A stretch of 64,000 nt of DNA from Diadophis punctatus similis (taxonomy: Eukaryota > Chordata > Lepidosauria > Squamata > Dipsadidae): positions 22,466,501 to 22,530,500 of the forward strand of contig JALIGW010000005.1 in NCBI GenBank assembly GCA_023053685.1. The letters run 5' to 3'. Each line of letters starts with the position of its first letter. The first letter of the stretch is position 1. Below the pieces are notes generated by a model, which worked only from the letters and a program-made list of their open reading frames with translations, had not been told where the DNA came from and did no database searches. Below, piece after piece: positions 1-13,015 of this stretch. The position numbers and the translations under genes are program-made.

Positions 1-388
1 ATAGTTCTTTAATGTCTCTTCATTTCTTTCCCCAACAATTGCTTGGCAAGACCCCTGTTTCTTTGTTAAGTATTTGGTGAATTTATACTACTGCCTGTAG
101 ATGTATTGAGACGTAATGTGCTTTCTAGACCCCCCTCTGCATAAAACTGAATGCTATTCTTCAGAGAGTGTCCTGAATCTGGCAATAACAGGGATTGAGA
201 AGGTAGTTTTTTTCAATTGAAGGTCCTTTTCTTAAGCCAAGTGCATCTTACAGCTAACTCTCTCTTTTGATCCAGGAAAACCAAGTTCATTTGTAGTTAT
301 GTAATAATGTCTAAGAGAGTGGAATATTAAGAAAATTCATATTAATGATTATAAGCCAATAAACACAGATTCTAAAGTAACCAGCATT

Positions 389-394
389 TTTATT
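389..394 (-). promoter_or_regulatory. Candidate poly(A) signal (distal)
   Basis: AATAAA on the minus strand about 960 nt after the stop, with another at 429-434. A UTR near 1 kb would resemble mammalian DOCK1. Confidence 0.3.
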
Positions 395-908
395 TTCTTA
401 CAAAAGGGAAATACTTTAAAAGGATTTCTTTATTTGGCAGAGAAATATTAAAAACGATTGTTAAGATTATAAAATTTGTAGAGGATTTTAAAAAGTTATA
501 GAGACATTTTTAAAAAGTTTTCTTTTCTGATTCTTCATAATATTTCAGAACTTAATTATGGTACTCTGGTACTCTGTTAGACTTGAAACGTATTTTAAAA
601 GTTATCAATAATTAAAACACTACAACACATAGATAAACTCTATGCTTCTTACTTAAAAGTAAGGAATGAGTGAATCTAAAGACACTGTAAGACCATAATA
701 TATACATAATGGCTGTACATAGTGACACAATTGTGAATCAAATACAAAAGGTAAGATTGATTTTGTTGGTTCCAAAAGCATCATTTTTATCCCTATATAT
801 TTTTAGACTTCTACATTTGCAGATAAGATACTATTCCCTATAAATTAATGCTGATCCAGGAACCTAAAATATATTCTACATTAATATATAAGCATAAACT
901 AGCTGACA

Positions 909-914
909 TTTATT
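909..914 (-). promoter_or_regulatory. Candidate poly(A) signal (proximal)
   Basis: AATAAA on the minus strand, about 440 nt after the DOCK1 stop; it is the first canonical hexamer downstream. An ATTAAA variant lies at 986-991. Confidence 0.35.
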
Positions 915-1353
915 GAATAAGGATCAATGCATGAGAGACCAAATGTAATGTAAGCCTAGAGCATGATAAGTGGTTTTCCTAACACTTTAATGTAAAAGAT
1001 TATACAGCTATAATACTAAACTACATTGCAGGCATTAGGACAATTATTTTCATAAGGCTTACATATGCAAATGCAAAGATAAAGACACAAATGAAATGTC
1101 TTAACGATATTTCGATTGTTCTAGAACCCATTCAGAACCATAGTTCAAGCTCCTGGTTGCTTTGGAATGCATTCAGTTGAGTAATTTTGTAACCATACTT
1201 AGCGCTATCAATAACTGTTGGAATGTGAGAATCATGGCAACCAAGGTTTCATATTGTTGATTTGGGTTGATCTATATGATATTGCAAACATTTTAAACAT
1301 ATTGAAGACACAGAAATTTTACAACTTAAATCTCTCACGGTATCTCTTCTTTC

Positions 1354-1449
1354 TCATTGGACGATCCCAGAATCGACAGAGGCTTGTTTCCGAGTGGTCT
1401 TTGGAGGTGGCGGTGGTGGTGTTTTGCTTGGTAAAGGAGGTGGCAGCTG
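1354..1449 (-). CDS. DOCK1: DOCK1 terminal exon E14, coding part (second Crk ligand, stop)
   Basis: 32 codons including TGA at 1354-1356: QLPPPLPSKTPPPPPPKTTR then KQASVDSGIVQ and stop. It joins E13 in phase 0 after PLPQR. PPPLPSK is a second PxLPxK Crk ligand. The terminal SGIVQ is a DOCK1 hallmark. The acceptor reads tctagcag, a tandem AG with a possible second use three bases later that would drop the first Gln. The intron between E13 and E14 is about 16.8 kb. Confidence 0.96.
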   Translation of the reverse strand, partial: QLPPPLPSKTPPPPPPKTTRKQASVDSGIVQ

Positions 1450-2145
1450 CTAGACGAAAATTTGGATAAGAGATCTTACTAGAGAATTATCTGTAATAAT
1501 TCAAATATAATTTCATATAATGCTGCTATTGTGATAGCAGGATAAAAATCTATACCTACTTAATTCCACTCCCACCTGAGTCTCACAAACAGGGCTTTAC
1601 TAATGACTGTAACTAAACTGAGTATTCGGTAAGGACATCAACTGAAATCTATGACATAAGTAAGTATAATTATTTTACATTGTGTTTGTTAACTATTTTA
1701 TCACTAAATAATACCAAACTGAGATATATTCTGGAATATATTTCCTCTACCTTTTTTTATAATTGGATGCCAATTCTCATTTTAGAAAGACCATGCTATA
1801 TGAAATGTGTATATTGCTAACTTATGAACAACTTTTCATTTGCCAGCATATATTTATGAAGGCTTAATGCCACTATATTATGTTGCTGAGTACTGTTTTG
1901 AGTTCTAGAATTTTAATTAATCAAATTAATCAGGAGTAGAAATGCAAATTGTATGTGCAGCAAAGTATGCACCAATAAAGATCAAGCTATGTGGCCAATA
2001 ATAAAAATCATTGTTATAAGGGTAATGTGCAGCTATTTCACATATGTGTACATGGTACTATTAAGCTGATTTTTCATAGCATCACTAAGAATACAATCAT
2101 TTAAATCTCCATGGCAGAACCATGAAGTCATTTTGCAATGCTCCA

Positions 2146-2480
2146 TCCAGCAGTTATAACAGAATATCAGAGTTGGAAGGGACCTTGGAGGTCTTCTAGT
2201 CCAACCCCTTGCACAAGCAGGAAATCCTATACCATTCCAGACAAGTGGCTGTCCAGTCTCTTCTTAAAAGCCCCCCGTGATGGAGCATCCACAACTTCTG
2301 AAGACAAGATGTTCCACTGGTTAATTGTTCTCACTGTTAGGACATTTAGTTAGTTCTAGGTTACTTCTCTCCTTGACTAGTTTCCATCCATTGTTTCTTG
2401 TATTGTCTTTTGCGGCTCTTTGAAAATAGATTGACCACCCGCTTCTTTATAGCAGCCCCTCAAATATTGGAATATCATAG
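2146..2480 (-). mobile_element. CR1 LINE 3' end fragment
   Basis: The plus strand reads agttggaagggaccttgg then aggtcttctagtccaacccc, the reverse complement of the squamate CR1 3' end. Degenerate coding resembling the CR1 C-terminus follows. It is 5'-truncated and decayed. Confidence 0.8.
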
Positions 2481-4464
2481 TTCAGTAAATTTTAGTTTGT
2501 CAGAAGTACTTTCCATTTTCATTTTACAATGTCTTAAGACTTGCTTTTCCACTTGTTTTCCCACGTTGTCCTCCCCCATTTTTTATTACTCTTCAAGTAA
2601 ATCCATTCCATTTCATACTGTTACTAAACAAGTTATTACAATTTTAGCAATTCTAGTACTCTTCAGTAATGAAAACAAACACATAGAGTATCTGTCAATT
2701 CCCCCCCCCCCACTATTATCATAGGGAAAGTACAAACTAGGAACTGAAAATATTACTACAGTGTCTATCAATTTATGTCCGAGAAAAATGTGAAGAGTTT
2801 TACAAGTATGGAATGGAACATTATTTGTCCTCTTAAACTTTGATTCTGGCTTTTCAGTTGTCAATTCAACATACATTTTTTAGAACAAAGAATTTGCATT
2901 GATGTCTTGACATCTATTCAGATACATCAGATCCATAGTTTAAAGATAAAACTTAGATCAGGATAACTTTTTCTTTAGTGGTAGGCAATTCTTTGTGGAT
3001 AAAAGGGCAATAGGTAATCAGATAATTTCCCAGGAAAGTAATGGTCAGGTCAAATTTCTTGCAGAGTGCTTCTAGAGAAATATTTCTGATGTAAACACCT
3101 TGCTTCGTTGTACAATAGAGCCAAATGAAGTTGTTTTCCATTTATATCCATCTTGTGCTTTTCTTTTCTTATTTTCTTACACAAAAAAATACCAAATATC
3201 ATTTAAGAGTAGTGCTGGCAACTTCTATGTACCACTTTTAATGCAAATCACTATGTCTTGCATTCAGACGAACTGAGAACATTGGGTTTCCTAATACTTA
3301 ATGATATTTTTCTGTTTTAGCAGCTAGTGCAGCCTGAAGCTCCAGGATTAATGCAAACAGCTTTTCTGTGCTTCACAATCCACTTTCAAACAAAATTGCT
3401 GGAAAAAAGGCAGTGATTTCTTGCCAGTTTGAAATAGCAAAAGTATACAGTTATTAATGTTAGAGAATCCATTTAAATCTCTCGTCTACAAAAGGACATG
3501 TGCAACAGTTATTATATATTGTATGTACTATAATATAATTTAATAATAATTTATAATATATCAACTATATTTATAGTTGATTTGTTTCATAAACAGGTAT
3601 TCTCAGTTTCTGTAGCTGGCTTATTGAAGTGGAAGAATGGTCTGAAGAAAACTCTTGCATCCATGGTCAAAATTTGACCAAAACCCAGAGTCATGTAAAA
3701 GTCAGGTAATGAAGCCATTTACATGGTGACATATCTTTCAACTTTTCATTTGAGGTCAGTTATGTCTCAATATCAGGATGGAACAAGTATTCTGTTTCAT
3801 CTCTCAATAAGAATTATATCCTAGGGAACATAATTATTTTTCTGTAGAGAAACTAGCTTTAGTCATGAAGTAGACCATTTGTTCTCTGCATTATTACTTA
3901 CTGCAAAATCCTTTGTTATTTAGCTACAAACTGAGTGGCTATGTAACATAGTCAACACAACGTCAGGAAAATACGGATGACTGATTTACCATAATATTTT
4001 ATATTGTGAAGGGCATATGCATAATAATATGCATTTTTGACTTGATGGATGAATGGGGGAATTAAGAACCCCCCCCCAAAAAAAATCCCAGAGGAGGATA
4101 CAAATTTAAAGGAAAGGGTTTCTGAAAAATTGAATACAGCTGCTGCTTCTTATAAATCTTCATAGGTCGAACAATTTAAGCTAAGGGATAAGAAGTTAGG
4201 GAAGCAAGCTGATAGTGGTGGATTTCACATTAAAAGGGAAGCATTTAAATATTAAAAGGAGAAGGTAGAAAGAAGGTAAAGAACCAGAATGATATACATC
4301 TCAGTTTAATAGAAAATATTGATAAAGGAAAAGATAGAGGAACAAGATTCCAATAAATTCCTGTGATAACAAAGCCTTTTCAATGAGAAGTGGTGCTGCT
4401 TCCCCTCAGAGTTAAGGGAAGGCGTGGTTTTGTAGAGCATTTAAACAATAGAAAAATATTACAT

Positions 4465-4742
4465 TAGTCATCACCATCAGCCATTCAGTCATGTCTGACC
4501 CTCAAGCACTCTATGAATCAGTACTATCCAGGCCCTTCTGACTTGCACCACCTCTTTCAGAGATGCCATGGTCATCCTTTATATTGTCCAGCCAACGGGT
4601 ACTACGGTGGCTCCTTCTCTTTTTTCCGCTCCAATGTAATTGACTTTTTGAGTGAGTCAGCTCATAACAATATCAATAGTACTGGAAAGCATCACCAAGA
4701 AAGTTGCCCTGGAACCTCCTTCTGGAGCAGAACTAATAATGG
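4465..4742 (-). mobile_element. RTE/Bov-B-like LINE 3' fragment
   Basis: The reverse strand gives WLDNIKDDHGISERGGASQK and then GSDMTEWL, resembling the Bov-B C-terminus (W-L-D-x-I ... S-x-T/M-x-x-W/L) and its SDMT-type end. It is decayed, and the (ATTT)n array is directly adjacent on the 5' side of the fragment. Confidence 0.5.
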
Positions 4743-4743
4743 C

Positions 4744-4746
4744 TAT

Positions 4747-4785
<39 letters not shown>

Positions 4786-5052
4786 TAATTTATAATTTAT
4801 AATTTATAATTTATAATTTATAATTTATAATTTATAATTTATAATTTATAATTTATAATTTATAATTTATAATTTATAATTTATAATTATTTATAATTTA
4901 TTTATAATTTATTATTTATTATTTATTATTTATTATTTATTATTTATTATTTATTATTTATTATTTATTATTTATTATTTATTATTTATTATTTATTATT
5001 TATTATTTATTATTTATTATTTATTATTTATTATTTATTATTTATTTATTGT
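4744..5052. repeat. Compound AT microsatellite: ATTT, then two related 7-mers
   Basis: (ATTT)n from 4744 to about 4787, then a 7-bp unit AATTTAT to about 4890, a short junction, then a 7-bp unit TTTATTA from about 4905 to 5045. The two heptamers differ by one base. Confidence 0.95.
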
Positions 5053-5230
5053 TCATATTTATATGCCGCCCAACTCCCAAAGGACTCTAGGCGGCTTCAA
5101 CAATATAAACAAATCAATATAAAAGCATTATCAAAAACACATTATTAAAAAAATACATTTAAAAAATTAAAAACATTCCAATCAACCGAAGCATACAAGG
5201 GGTGACCATTTAAAAGTTATTCTAGAGGGC
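5053..5230 (-). mobile_element. LINE/SINE 3' end with gggcggcatat motif
   Basis: The reverse complement contains ggagttgggcggcatataaa leading into the AT array. The same 3' signature occurs at 34300, 43770 and 47210, so this is a dispersed family whose copies end in AAATA-type repeats. I do not assign the name. Confidence 0.6.
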
Positions 5231-5959
5231 CCCAGGGCATATCAACACCGTATAATTTTGATTGTCCCCATAATCAAAAAAACCAAGAATGCAGTCCTAG
5301 ATTTAACTTCCACTCATGATTTGATAGATCCTAACAATAATCTGCTTTAGTGCTGTCTTGATCTCAAAGGTAGATTGCAATGACGACGCCAAAAAAATTA
5401 CAACCTTACATATAGTGAAAAGATGAGATCTGAAGAGTGATCTTAGCAGTCTAAAATATTAATGATCTATTGAGATTGAATTCATTTTAACCCTATAAAG
5501 GACTATACACTTTTTTAGAAGAGCAGTAGGACAGGGAAAGATTTTTCTCTTTGCAATTTTTTAGTGGGGGTGGGAAGGATAGTTGGTCATCTACTGCCGA
5601 TGCTAAATCTCTGCATTTTTTTACAATGACAGCAAGTTGGATTCCCTAGTTGACACAAACCCTTTAAGATTTGGTAAGATCATCCATATTAACTTCTGAT
5701 CTCTAAATCCCAGTATGAACCTGAAGTGGTACAATCTCAATATGTGAAATATTCTAATTATACAAAATAATTATCAAAATTATGAAATACCCAATCAAAA
5801 AAGCATTATGAACATTTGAAATAATAGTTTTAGTGATTAGAACTATTATGATATTTTTTTGTGGGGGTGACTAAAGTAATATGGAAATCGGTCACTGAGG
5901 GTCCGATTCAAATTATTTGCTTGCTGGAACAAAGTTCATTTGTGTGTGTGTGGAGGGTG

Positions 5960-6175
5960 TAAGGGAAGAAGAAGAAAAGGGCCAATAAAGGAGAATATTT
6001 ATAGCTCAGGGGATCAAATGTGAGGTCCTTGGTGCTCTTTGAGCTTGGCTGTTTTCTTGCAGATGTTTCTTTACCTAACTACGTAATATCATCAGCAACA
6101 ACAACACTGATAATTTGGGTAATGAAATATCTGCAAGACGCAAGAAAACAACCAAGCTCAGCAAAGAAAAGGAAT
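5960..6175. repeat. Dispersed repeat with imperfect inverted halves
   Basis: The segment with caataaaggagaatattta then gagcttggctgttttcttgc is repeated in inverted form as gcaagaaaacaaccaagctc, and again at 33683-33830. It resembles end sequences of a retroelement, perhaps Penelope-like, but the family is not certain. Confidence 0.5.
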
Positions 6176-6382
6176 TAATAATATAAATTTCTGCATAATT
6201 TTAACAGAAATCCCCAGTTGTGTTATTCCATATTAAGATACTTGAAAAGGATACTAAAATATCTATGTTTGCCCTAAACTGGATTAACTCAGATATGTCA
6301 TTAGAAAGAAATCTTGTACTTTAATACTATTAAATTAATTGAGTTCATACATATTCAGTAATAGATAGGGCTGCAAGTAGGT

Positions 6383-6693
6383 CAGAGGTGGGTTCCTGCT
6401 GGTACGCTCTTACCTGTTGGTCGCCGCAGAACCAAAGAAGCCGGTGGCATTCGCGGCGCAGGGCTTCCCCCGCCCATTTTCCCCCGTCCGCCTGGACGCC
6501 GCCATTTGCGTTCTTTTGCTCTCTGCGCAAGCGGAATGCTTTGCACATGCGCAGAGGGCAAAAGAACGCAAATAGCGGTGTCTAGGCGGGCGGGGAAAGC
6601 AGGCGGGGGATGCCCCATGCCGCGAACGCCACCGGCTTCTTCGGTTCTGCGGCGACCAACAGGTAAGAGCGTACTGGCAGGAACCCACCTCTG
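6383..6693. mobile_element. Palindromic hAT-type MITE (GC-rich)
   Basis: 311 bp, starting cagaggtgggttcctgc and ending gcaggaacccacctctg. Most of its length is an inverted repeat with arms of about 155 bp. Flanks aagtaggt and gagtaggt match 7 of 8, fitting the hAT 8-bp duplication. Open frames inside on both strands only reflect GC-rich palindromic sequence. Confidence 0.85.
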
Positions 6694-9404
6694 GAGTAGG
6701 TAGAATATAACACATTTTGAAACTGAACTCTTAGATCGATAGTAGTTGCAACTTCTTCCTATCTTCTTTCCACTTTTATAAACATTCAGAATGTTCCTCT
6801 ACTTTCTGTCTACCTCTTTACAATGAAAGAAGGGGGGGAGGGGGAAACCTATTAGTCCCTGCAGAAAAGTTTGACTGCCAATCACAATATTCTTGAAATA
6901 GAGATCCAAATTTTCTGGAAAACTGAAAGGCTCCTTCCAATTGAGCTTACCCCTAGTGACTTAATTAACACATCCGTGTAGTTGTCTTGGCAACAGTACG
7001 AAAGTTGGTTGCTACCTTCTTTCAAGATATTTTGTCAACTTCCAAGTTAATCTGAGATTCTGGTATTTCTTAATGACCTCCCTTCCAAATATTAAATGAG
7101 CCTGACCCTGCTTAGTTCCTGGGTCTATTTCAAAATTTGTTTCTATATATGTGAAAGTGTACTATTGTTATTCAGCAAATGTCTCAGACTGAGTGGGTAT
7201 TTATAAGCAGCTTCTGGCTTGTAAACCTGCACTAGTGAAAGTTAATTATAGGCAATATCATTGGTAGCAATTACGTTTTTATCTGTAAGTGAAAAACCTT
7301 TTATTGCTTTCTTTTCTGTGTATATTTTATATTCCTATATTCCTATTAACAGTTTGGCCTTTTTGGATCAATTTAAATTTCATAATTTTAAATCACTTGT
7401 AAAGGATAATCAAAATAATAAATAAATAAATAAAAAGACTCTATTTAACTTCGAAGCTACTGTAGACGACACCAGCAAATTGCTATCAATAGTTAGGCAA
7501 TTAACTAATCACATTTAGTAGAAACAAAAAGCACAGACTTATTTAGTTTCCAAGCCCAGATAAAGAGGGCCAGGGGCTCTATGTACATTATATACTTTCA
7601 TTAAATAAGGACTGTGTTAGGTTTCAACAATGGTAGGTTTTAAGAGAGTGACTGAAGTAATGATACGATCTACCAGAAATGAAGGCCACACCTAGACCAA
7701 TTTCCTACAGTCATATGACCTTCAGGAAAAATAGAAGTCTTATTTAAAAGATGCATCTGGAACATGGAAGCATTTTGTCTCCAATCACCGCTCTTTAAAT
7801 TTTTTTACTGTATTAAAAGAAACAGCTGCCCTGGTTTCTCTTGAATTTGCCTTGACAGAAATGGGTGAGATATAAAGGAATGGGAATTTTTCTCCATGAA
7901 TTTTTTAAAAAATATCTGGGGTTTGTATTGAAATATTATGGCCAAGAAATTAAAATCACTGTTTAAAAACAAATTGTAGTTCCTTGACTTTCTCTTCCTC
8001 TGTTTCTGGCACAAAAGGATAAGCAGTTATTTATCCTTATCTACATGCATCTTACTTTATAATTTCCTTTTCAGGCCTAATATAGGGCTAATTCTCTCTT
8101 TTTCATAAATTATACAATATTTTGAATACACACACACAGTTGATTGCACTGTATGATAATGTAAACAGTAATTCTCATAGCACTATTGAATATTAAACTT
8201 TTGAAACAATATTCATAAGATAGTATAGAAGAACTGAATGCAAACAGTAAATTATAACCTTTCTGTTTCATTTTGCCTTTATTTATTTGAATTCTGTTAA
8301 TTCATGCTCATAATTAGAGAAACTTCCCTTTGCCAGTGTTATTATTTATTTATAACCAGGACTTTTTATACACATGTATATATTTATACACATATCACTA
8401 GAAAAAAACATAAAAATAATCCCTATAATAAAACATCACTACCACCCTCCAAATCAAATTAAACTAATAGAAAAAGATAAAATAAGAAACAATGGTGGCT
8501 CAGCTACCATCAAGCTTCAAAATTTACTTAATGTTTACTAATGTTACTTATAAAAACCCACTGATCTAGTTTGTCCTCTATGACATGCTGAATTTCAGAT
8601 TAATGAAGATATTTGCCATATAAAAAATTGATATACTGTGGAGGTATTTCATTCCTTTTTTCTTTTCAATAGTCATAAATGCTTCCCTATTTTGATAAAA
8701 ATGTATTTCATAACTTTTGTCAAGAACAACATAACATGTCAAAAAGACAATCCTTTATTGGTTTGCTAAAGTTCTAAATACAGGTTCAAAAGGCATTAGA
8801 ATCTATCCCAATCAGAAGCCCTGGATGACCAAGGAAATCCAGCGCCTTTTGAATGACCAAGGCCTTTAGGTCTGGTGATGGGGCAAGATACAGTGTTGGC
8901 AGAGCTAGTCTGAAGAAAGGCATTCGGAAGGCCAAGACTGATTATAAGAGGAAGATTGAGGATAATTTTTATACTAATAACATGAGGCAGATGTGGTGAG
9001 AAATTCAACGAATTACCAACCATCAACTGACCAATGTCATCCCTGCTGAGGGAGATGTTTCGTTGGCAGAAGAGCTGAATCATTTCTTTGCTCGCTTTGA
9101 AGTGGAGACATCAGAGACAGCTAAAATACAACCACCAGCCCATTGTAGCCCCCACCTCATTGTGGAGTAAGAGGAGGTGAGAAGCATTCTGAGGGCTGTA
9201 GACCCTAGAAAGGCTGCCGGTCCTGACGGTATCTCTGGCCAAGTGCTTAAAGACTGTGCTGATCAGTTGGCTGGAGTCTTTACCAGAATCTTCAATTGGT
9301 CTTTATCCCAGTCCACTATTCCATCTTGTTTGAAGGCTTCTACCATTGTTCCACTGCCAAAGAAGTTCCCTATCAATAACCTCAATTATTACAGACCAGT
9401 GGCA

Positions 9405-9483
9405 CTCAAGGGTCTCCTGCTTGGGCAGGGGGTTGGACTAGATGACCTGCAAGGTCCCTTCCGACTCTTTTAATCTGTTAAGA
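9405..9483 (+). mobile_element. CR1-type 3' tail inserted in the L2-type LINE
   Basis: cttgggcagggggttggact and agatgacctgcaaggtccct form the CR1 3' end in plus orientation. It breaks the LINE between RPVAL and the following MKCFEKLV frame, ending in an aagactgtt repeat. Confidence 0.7.
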
Positions 9484-9611
9484 CTGTTAAGACTCCTATC
9501 ATCATGAAGTGCTTTGAGAAATTGGTCTGCCGGCACATCATTTCTGGTCTTCCGCATACATTTGATAAACACCAGTTTGCATACAGAAGAAATAGATCTA
9601 CAGAGGATTTG

Positions 9612-9905
9612 CACCCCACCACTCCGGAGCCCTCTCTGCCGGTCCGTCGCACGCGTCACCATCTTTTTCTGTGAATTTTTGGGCGATTTTGCTTTCGTGC
9701 ATGCGCAGAAGCAAAATTGCACCGAAATCTCATGCATGCGCGCATCCCCTCATGAGATTTCAGCGCAATTTTGCTTCCACGCACGCGCAGAAGCAAAATT
9801 GCGCGAGTGGGCACGCACGTGTAGCAAGCACGCTCGCGCGCCCGAAACATGGAGATGCGCGCGCAGTGCACCAGCACCAGTAAGCAAGCAACCCGCCGCT
9901 GGTCT
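9612..9905. mobile_element. CpG-rich MITE-like insertion in the L2-type LINE
   Basis: This GC-rich block with repeated catgcgcagaagcaaaattg motifs in both orientations separates two RT segments of the host LINE. The right edge aagcaacccgccgctg resembles the ends of the other hAT MITEs here, but the left end is unclear. Confidence 0.55.
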
Positions 9906-12900
9906 AAATGTATGGGTCTTGGGCTTTCTTATTCAATCTGCCTTTGGATTATGGATTTCCTGTTTGGCCGCTCTTAGAACATCAGATTAGGTAATCATAT
10001 CTCTTCAGCCCTTATTCTTAACACTGGTACACCTCAGGGTTGTGTGTTGAGTCCCTTACTCTATACTTTTTACGTGCATGACTGCATTTTCACTCACGCT
10101 AATAATACTATTACTAAATTTGCAGATGATACAACAGTTGTGGGACTGATCTCCCAGGGGGGATGAGTCTGCCTATCGAGTTGAGGTGGAATGGTTGCTT
10201 TCGTCATGTGGAGACAATAACTTGGTCCTTAACACAAATAAGACCAAGGAGCTTATAGTGGACTATAGAAGGAATAGATCAGACATCCAGCCCTTGCTTA
10301 TCAATGGAGACCGAGTGGAACAAGTGGCCACTTTTAAGTTTCTGGGTGTTATCATAAAAGAGGACCTGACCTGGGGCACTCACATTGCAGCACTGGTCAA
10401 AAGGGCCCAGCAGAGATTATACTACCTGAGACTTTTCAGGAAACAACAACTGAATGAAAAACTGATGGTGACCTTCTACCGCTGCACCATAGAGAGTATT
10501 TTAACTTACTGCATCTGTGTATGGTTTGCCAATTGCACAGTGGCAGATAGGACAGCACTCCAGAGGGTCAACGTCATTGCCCAGAGGATCACTGGTTGCC
10601 CTCTCCCCTCTTTGGAAAAGCTTTATAGCTCCCGCTGCCTTAAGAAAGTTCAAAAAATTCGTAAAGATCCACCTCATCCTGGACACTCTTTTTTTGAACT
10701 ATTACCATCCGGCAGACGGTACAGGATAATAAAAACAAGGTCAAATAGGCTGAAAAACAGCTTCTATCCCAGGGCAATAACTATATTGAATTCTACGGTA
10801 TAGTGCAATATCGGGTTTTCAATTTCAGTTATACAGAATGTAAAGGATGTCTGTTTGTGTTTTTATTTTTATAGTTATAATGTACACTGAAGACGGCATT
10901 TAATTTTGTTGTACTATGTGCAATGATAATAAAGTAAACTAAACTAGATACTATGAGCAGATAAGATGCACGAATGAGTAGTTTTCAACTTACTGCACAT
11001 GATTATATATGTTTATTATGAAAGTAATAGAACTGGGGTACAGTTATCATATAATGTTTTTGTCTTCATTAGTTCTACTACTATATATTTCTTCTTTAAA
11101 AGGTCTATAAAGTTTTGCATGCAATTTTATATTAATTGAGATTAAAATTTTATTTCCATTCTGAGTAGACTTCCTATGTTTTAAATTAAACTCCCTTTCT
11201 TTTGAATTTGTTTTCTTGATTCTATTTAGTGTGTAGCTGATTTTGTATTCAGTGATGGGTACAATCCTTAGAAAGCAGTATGCAAGGTCTCATGTTAACT
11301 TCCAGAGGAAAATATTATAGAAGTATTTTGTAACTTTAAAGCTAAGGTCACTGAACTGAATATGTCATTCTAGTTCTAAATATGTCATTCTCCAGTTCTA
11401 CTATAGGGTGAGAGTTTATGCTCACTCAGATGCTACTGAACTGCAATGCCTTGAATCCTTTATCACTGGCCATGCTGTCCAGGACTACTGAGGTTTTAGT
11501 TAAACATTTGAAGAGCTTCAGGATGTCCACTCTAATGAGATTATGTTATCTAAAAAACTTCAGTATGAATTTTTATAATGAAAAGTATGGATACTTCAAA
11601 TGAAACCAAATGTATAAAGTTGGATCAAATTTAAATGATTATAGTAAATATTGAGGTAGGTCTCGGCACTTGGATATGTCTCTTTACTTCATTTTTCATG
11701 TGTATGATGGGATTACTGTCAAGATATATCATACTTTTAAAATGTGTTAATAAGATACATCTTGCTATCAGACAGAAATATTGAATATTGCCTATTAGCA
11801 TGCTGATCATGTATAGCAATTCATGCACATATAAGCCCATTTAATCATGGATCCATAAAATAAGTGATCATGTGACATCCATACATGATATTCTCCTTGT
11901 ATAATTGACTACAAGTTGCAATTGCATTCTGTCATTTGCAAGGAATACTTTTTTACATAGAAGACAAAAAGTTGATGAAAGATATTGGCTGTGAAAATGT
12001 TCAGATGCATATACTGTAGCTCTGGATAAATCAGATTTACAAAAGGAATGTGATTTGAAAGCTACAGACTCATTGGAAAGTCTGGAAAGAGATATGGACT
12101 GTACAGATGCAAAACCAACTGAGTCAACTGCATACCTCTCTCTGAAGTTCAAGCCTGCATTCTTTTACAATAGCAGAAGCCTGTCTGAATGGAGAAGCAA
12201 TGAACTGGTTTTTTCTAGGAGAACTGAAGAATATTGGAAAATGGATTTGTCACATTTAATCAGAAACCACTTTCCTCTGGACTTTGTTGGGAAAATATAC
12301 CAATTGTGGAGTCTGAATTTATTATATTTAATTAGGCAACAATTGATAAGAGATGGTATTAAGACACAAACATAGATATTTGATCCAGGACAAATTATTC
12401 TTGGAATGATTTGGGATAGATAAGATGCCATGGTAAATTTTCTACAAATTGATTACAATAAAAATTTGTTAACAGAGGGTTTTGAAACGTTAACATTGCC
12501 CTTTTTATTATTATTGTTCTTGCTGTTAATTGTGTTGTCATTAATATAGTTATTAATATGGATGACAAGTCAAAAATTAGTAGTTAAAAACATTTTTACA
12601 AATGTTTTCTGGGCTTGTTTCGCAAGGAGTGGGAAACCAATACTGTAGTAATGTATTAATCAGTATTCAACTAGACGGTATAGTTATATAGTATGTGTAT
12701 ATGTGTTGAGTTTTTTCTCATTTTTAATACACTTTTTTCAATGTTTTGTTTGTTTTGTGTTTTATCTTTTTAAAAAATTTGTTGGAATTTTGTGTTTTAA
12801 AGAGTTTTTTTTAAAAGAAGACAGCCTAAAAAAACCAGTTTAGGCTGGTTAACTATATGAGCCACTGTACTGTCAGTTAGTTATCAATGAGTCAGGTTCA

Positions 12901-13015
12901 ACCTCTGTTGCCTTCACGGACAAACACGTGATGTCTCAACCTGATTTCAGTGACAATGTATAGCTCTACTAAGGATGTTCAATAATAGCTTTAATTCTGT
13001 CTATCTCCCTAACCC

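Larger units (their letters stand above)
1..1353 (-). other. DOCK1: DOCK1 3'UTR and downstream sequence
   Basis: AT-rich, repeat-poor sequence follows the stop codon on the minus strand. No recognised mobile element lies in it, as expected for a maintained 3'UTR. Minus-strand poly(A) hexamers are present (separate entries), so the message probably ends within this interval, but the cleavage site cannot be fixed from sequence alone. Confidence 0.6.
8795..10946 (+). pseudogene. L2-type non-LTR retrotransposon, RT domain, decayed
   Basis: Plus-strand LINE in the CR1/L2 group. Segments in order: KAKTDYKRKIEDNFY near 8930; RKAAGPDGISGQVLKDCADQ at about 9207; TIVPLPKKFPINNLNYYRPV; then HQFAYRRNRST near 9570. 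After an insertion come NTGTPQGCVLSPLLY near 10020 and the catalytic FADDTT near 10125. An intact C-terminal frame at 10186-10803 has KFLGVIIKEDLTWG and LLPSGRRYRIIKTRSNRLKN. The 3' end carries aataaagtaaactaaact. Stops, a frameshift near 10160 and two insertions show it is dead. Confidence 0.85.

Noticed and set aside
6345..6715. Overlapping open frames on both strands in GC-rich DNA
   Set aside because: They are mirror images within a palindromic MITE without codon structure or domains. The same holds for 9438-9990, 45431-45858 and 51353-51950.
12055..12375. 106-codon plus-strand open frame in the last intron
   Set aside because: No recognisable family, no neighbouring exon signals, and AT-rich composition like its surroundings.
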